NCBI GenBank assembly: GCA_037957365.1
Contig: JARHVA010000349.1
Location: 206,501-270,500, forward strand
DNA from: Torreya grandis
Taxonomy: Eukaryota > Streptophyta > Pinopsida > Cupressales > Taxaceae
Reading direction: 5' to 3'
Length of the DNA: 64,000 nt
Made by a program: the position numbers and the translations under genes. Below, piece by piece: positions 59,985-64,000 of this stretch; the first letter of the stretch is position 1; each line of letters starts with the position of its first letter. The notes under the pieces were generated by a model. The model had not been told where the DNA came from. It did no database searches and was given only the letters and a program-made list of their open reading frames with translations.

Positions 59985-61075
59985 TGTAATGTCCCCCTTT
60001 TGATCTTGCAGCCATTGAAGACCCTTGGCTTTGATTTGTTTCCCAAGGGCTAGAGAAAAAAGAAAGAAGAAAGGAAACACTTTGGGTTTCTTGAGAACAT
60101 TTGTAAAAGTACTTTATTGTTATAAAATTCACTTAAGTAGTGGTCTTTTAAGGGTCATGGGTGCCCAAGCCACTTAAGTGGATTATAAGGAGTGTTCTTT
60201 TTATAATTTGAAAAAGGTCTTCCCTCAAATTGGGTCGCACTCCTTTGGGGGAGAGTATAAAGGCAACTAAGGAATTGTGTGAAAAGGTTATGCATATTAT
60301 GATATTTTAATTTTTGAGTCTAAACACGAAAATGCTTGACCAAGGACTTGAAGATGAAACGCTTCAAGGCCAAGGAAGGTTTAGGGACGAAAATCCCTAT
60401 TCCTTGTCTAGGGCAGCACTAGTTCAAGTGCTGTAATTAATCATCAAAGGCAGAATTTACAGTTTGGACCCTTCCTAAGGTGTGGCAATTTGCTTGCAAA
60501 GTGTGATGACTAGGTCAAGAAGTGTGGTGACTTGATTTGAGGTCACTTGGCAAGGGTTTGAGGCCATTTCCAAGGCAGCGAAAATGTTTGTGTTGAAAAC
60601 CCCTTTCACTAGGGCTGCACTACATTTGGAAGCTTGGAAATCTTCTTCTAGGGTTCGGTGTGTTGACAGAAACAATTAATTATTTAATTGTTGCTGGGTG
60701 AGTTGATTGGGAAGCTCAATTGAGGGTTTGTTAGGATATTTCAAGCCTAAATAATATTCTAAATTTTCCTATAATTAATTATGTATTTATCCCTATGTTT
60801 AAGGATATTTTCCAGCATTTAAAAATTCAGTATTTAATTCGCTGTAATTTTTCTACATGTGTCGCCAATAGGGTTGAATTGGTTGAATGATTTAATGCCC
60901 TAAATTTAATGGAATATTTGCTAAATTGTTGCTAGGGCTTGGTAACATTTATTCCATTTTTGGGAGGACTTTGAGTAACTAGGGTTTGCAGTGAAAATCA
61001 AAAAAACATTTGTTTTGGCTAGGGTTTGACAAAAATTCCAGATTTCAGTGTTTTATCCTATTTTGGGGTATTACA
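59985..61075 (+). repeat. 3' LTR of element A
   Basis: Begins TGTAATGTCCCCC and ends GGGGTATTACA. The LTR ends form an inverted repeat of about 10 bases, longer than the usual TG...CA, as in element B. Confidence 0.9.
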
Positions 61076-61080
61076 TTCTC

Positions 61081-61634
61081 ACAGAGCTATTAAAGAGGTA
61101 ATGATTTGTCTTCCTTCATCATGGATCTCAATTCCTCATGACCAAAGATGCCATTGCCTCTGTTGTTGTCACACCTTAGCACACCACTTTTCTCTTTGTC
61201 ATTGTCCTAGGTTTAGAAGTATGTGACTTGATTACCAAGTGCTTCTCCCTCACTTGGTTATTAAATTCAACTCAAAAGTTTCTTCCTATCCATAATACAA
61301 AGACATCCAATCTAAACCTCAAATTAAAAAATTACAACCACCTAAACTTTGTACAAGGATCAATAAGATATAAATTGACTTTACACTTCAAATTGCATGT
61401 TTTCTTGATTTGATAATTAAAAAAAATGATGTTATTAGGCTTCATGAATTCCTCTATTTTAAGAAAGATTCCACTCATTGTGTTTTGAGAAATAATAAGG
61501 ATAACAAGGCGTAGTTGTCTAAGCATCAAAAAATATGCAAATGCATATGGCTCAAGATACACAATTGTTATCAATACTTCATTTGTGTCTTTAGAATTAA
61601 TTTTCAGATATTTCCTTGCAAAAGCATCACTCAC
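61081..61634. other. intron 1, donor-proximal part
   Basis: No element or gene beyond the splice donor. The minus-strand reading frame that continues past the donor is intronic. Confidence 0.6.
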
Positions 61635-61875
61635 CTTGTCCTTGTCAATACCAACCATTGCAGCCACATATTTTGCAGTAATATGCTTGTCTCCAGAAAG
61701 CATGTGAGTAGAAATTCCCAGTTGAGCAAGAGATTCAACAACAGTGGATGCATCTTCTCTCACTTTGTCCACCATATATATGGCACCAATCAAACAATCA
61801 TCCACTCCTACGTACACCGAAGTCTGATCATTTGACCCTTCCAAAGATGGAGAAGCCCCATGTTTTACTCCTTGC
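61635..61875 (-). CDS. Cu-ATPase PAA1/HMA6-like, exon at N-domain/P-domain boundary
   Basis: The exon runs from a TTTATAG acceptor (61876) to a GTGAGT donor (61634). It gives one base of a split codon plus 80 codons ending GIDKDK, which joins in phase 0 to VIAGVKP of the next exon. Recognisable parts are TSVYVGVDDCLIGAI (end of the nucleotide domain), DKVREDA, and HMLSGDKHITAKYVAAMVGI, the P-domain block with the TGD-like SGD motif. The acceptor is less certain than the donor because no strong pyrimidine tract precedes it. The DKTGT phosphorylation site, CPC motif and chloroplast transit peptide must lie upstream, beyond this window. Confidence 0.88.
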
Positions 61876-63126
61876 CTATAAACCATGACCATTCCTTAGC
61901 AAAATAATAATAATAATTAAAGGTAAAAAAATTATATTAACACTAACAGACCATTCAAAACAATGCATCAACAAAAATTATAAAACATCATTCATGGCAT
62001 TTCCTACGGAACTTTAGAATATGGTCATCATTGTGAACTGAAATTGCTGCATCTGATCTGCATTAAGTCCATCAACAAATATTTCAAGCCAAGGATTGTA
62101 AAATTTCAGTAGGAAGTGCATTTAACAATAAGAAAATGGAAAAAGTCAAATGTAGGACATAAATATCATCCTGAGTAAGATGAGAAAATTTTTAAGTTCT
62201 TATGAAACTTGAGACACAGTTTTCCAGAGGACATTGTTTTATCTAAGTTTCTAAAGAACAAGAGGTATTCAAGACATTTCTAGACAAGAAAAGTCCATTA
62301 ATAGATCACTACGTGGAAACTAGAGCAAAATAACAATGAACTAGGAATATTTTTAAATGCTTCAGACCCAGCCTTCTTAATCACTCTACAGAAGATAAGA
62401 AATTACAGTTGACAACTAGTTCACAATATAAATTGTATGCGGCTGGCTTTTAGTGGCTGGAGAGAGTTATTTTGCATTTGCATTATAGATTGTTGATAGA
62501 TATATTTCCACAGGAGGAAGGTAGACAGAAGTTATAGTTAATGACAACTTAGAACAAATCTTCTGAGTACTTCTTGTAAGACAACATATCATTCCCCAGG
62601 CTGAGCAACAGAAGAGCATAGATGCAGCAAGCAGAGGTGGTACTTGAAGATGGCACCGCTAGTGGTGGCATCACTATAGCAGTGGGGAAACATTAATTGA
62701 AGTAACATTTTTAGGCTGCCACCAACAGCAAAGTAGGGCAACGCTACCCCCAGCAGCAGAAGTTGTAGGAAAGAAGAGGCAGACAACATATGTTTTTAAG
62801 AAGGAAGGTTGTTGATAGAATTTTTTGAGTATTTCCTACGTATTTCATTTACTCTCTGCGATTTCTTTGAAACATAAGTTGAACTTGCATTAAACGAGTA
62901 ATTGTCCAGTTTTGACAACCGAGATGAGTGACCCTCTACCTTAATTAGTTTTGAGTGCCAAATACAAATAACTGAATATTTTCCAATTGTTCCCCATTTT
63001 TTGTTACTATGATTGATTCAGCCTCCTTAACTGATATATTGTGGGCTTGCATAAATAACCTTGACCTAAAGGGCTTGGTTGACCACTAGACCAAAGGGAT
63101 TGGGCAAGTGCTCTCTTCCACAAACT
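61876..63126. other. intron upstream of the first visible exon
   Basis: No further ATPase exon was found here. In particular there is no DKTGT, CPC or nucleotide-domain motif on the minus strand. The preceding exon must be beyond the window. Confidence 0.6.
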
Positions 63127-64000
63127 GTAATGTCCCAAAATTGGGACAATAATGAAAAAGGAGGGTTTTTCAACAAACCTTTAACAACCCAAACAAAAAC
63201 TAAATTCTGAAATTTAAAACCAAGCAACCCTAGGGCTGTATATGCATCACCAAACTGAAAATCTCACACTTCCAAATGTTCAAAAATAAATATAAAAATA
63301 CCTTATGATATTTAGCCCACAATGCCTCATACTGATTGACGAAAGGAAACTGAATTGATGTATTTTTCACTCCAAACTCTCAACGCCCCCAAGCTGATTT
63401 TAATGTTCCCTTCCTGTCACCAAATCCACTTCGAAAAACTCTCTACAACTAAAGATAATTGTAGACAAATTCTAGCATGCATATTATGTAAAAATTGGCC
63501 AAAGTTAGGGCCTAAAACATGATCAATTTTTCCTCAACCAAGTTGCCACAGATAGAAATAAATAATATGTAATAACTTCAGAAAATCAGACTTGTATTTA
63601 TGCCAAAAATCACTAGAAATAGGTTATAAAATTCACCAAAATTAGCAATAAGTAATGACCTATTGTTTAGCGACAAACAAGGCACCCTAAAATCTTGCAC
63701 ACCCCTCTGAAGTGAATCACCCCACTCAAAAAATACGGGCAAAATTTTCAGAATAAAGCCCTTGCTTTTCCCTTCGAAAATTCCTTCAAACCTTTGTCTA
63801 ATTGCCACAAAAATCAGAAATAATATAACTTGTACCTTGTCAATTGGAGTCTAAAAACCCTCCGAAGATACCCAAATTATTTCCCAACTGATTCGCCCTA
63901 CCTCAAAAAAATATAGAAAATAAATCAGATTATTTTACTCACCAAAAATCCTCAAAATGGCCTAAAAAAGGCTCTTAGGGCAAGTTGTCCAAGCTAGAAA
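63127..64000 (-). mobile_element. partial LTR related to elements A and B
   Basis: The plus strand begins TGTAATGTCCCAAAATTGGGACA, here quoted only to its first motif TGTAATGTCCC. This is the reverse complement of the LTR end seen in element B (GTCCCAAT..AGGGACATTACA). Similar purine-rich and TCTGAAATT-like segments follow. No primer site abuts it, so it is a 3' LTR or a solo LTR in minus orientation, running off the window. The other end is not visible. Confidence 0.55.

Larger units (their letters stand above)
46703..61075 (+). mobile_element. LTR retrotransposon A, outer shell of a three-level nest
   Basis: LTRs at 46703-47810 and 59985-61075 are flanked by the perfect target duplication TTCTC (46698-46702, 61076-61080). 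A TGGTATTAGAGCC primer site and a CGCAGGGAGGAT purine tract sit at the expected inner borders. Without the inserted element B (8341 bp plus a 5-bp duplication) it is about 6.0 kb. The interior has a Gypsy-type gag at its 5' end followed by a long decayed frame I cannot identify, and no RT, RNase H or integrase. It is a non-autonomous Gypsy derivative. By eye its LTRs differ by about 10%. Confidence 0.92.
30444..61634 (-). other. intron 1 of the visible ATPase gene, 31.2 kb
   Basis: The intron is bounded by GTGAGT at the 61634 side and ATTTCAG at the 30444 side, joining codons GIDKDK and VIAGVKP in phase 0. More than two thirds of its length is accounted for by two LTR-element loci, 31512-40214 and the nest 46703-61075. 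The large elements are mostly inserted antisense to the gene; only element C runs in the gene's direction. Confidence 0.9.

Noticed and set aside
61332..61634. Open reading continuing past GIDKDK on the minus strand
   Set aside because: A GTGAGT donor follows and the conserved continuation VIAGVKP is found at 30443. The extra stretch is intron.

Overview
This window looks like intronic and flanking DNA from a large, repeat-rich plant nuclear genome. I favour a gymnosperm, probably a conifer. The reasons are AT-rich DNA, one conserved gene whose exons are split by introns of 8.6 kb and 31.2 kb, several generations of nested LTR retrotransposons, and a Penelope-like inverted repeat of a kind known in conifers. 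The species call is inference.

Only one host gene is visible. It is the 3' end of a copper-transporting P1B-ATPase of the chloroplast-envelope PAA1/HMA6 type, on the minus strand. Four exons (61635-61875, 30240-30443, 21572-21652, 21036-21323) join in frame into 270 codons ending in a stop. They carry the end of the P-domain, including GDGIND, and the last two membrane helices with the YN and MxxxS copper ligands. The N-terminal two thirds lie beyond base 64000.

Left of the gene (1-20900) is gene-free repeat sediment: a decayed L1-type LINE (about 900-5760, minus), an unassigned stretch, a Ty3/Gypsy element with both LTRs but a collapsed pol (12495-16908, minus), a LINE ORF1 remnant (16914-17520, plus), and a TG-rich minisatellite bracketed by 229-bp direct repeats (17711-18919).

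Intron 2 of the visible part (21653-30239) holds a hAT-like MITE with an expanded microsatellite (22780-23253), a LINE fragment, and a 2.4-kb inverted repeat (26796-29233). The outer ends of that repeat carry hammerhead-ribozyme-like cores.

Intron 1 (30444-61634) holds an LTR element with a perfect 5-bp target duplication that keeps gag, protease and an RNase H-like domain but lacks reverse transcriptase and the integrase core (31512-40214). It also holds a three-level nest, A (46703-61075) containing B (48819-57159) containing C (51593-54346), each level with its own perfect 5-bp target duplication. Element B carries a fragment clearly derived from the cohesin regulator PDS5. Downstream of B's and A's inner parts are long, decayed reading frames that I do not recognise. 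LTR divergence by eye falls from A to B to C, as nesting requires.

The best candidates for something not yet described are the PDS5-carrying element family, the Penelope-like inverted repeat with paired hammerhead-like cores, and the dispersed 31-bp hairpins and GGTTCAA heptamer arrays in and near the 31.5-40.2 kb LTRs.
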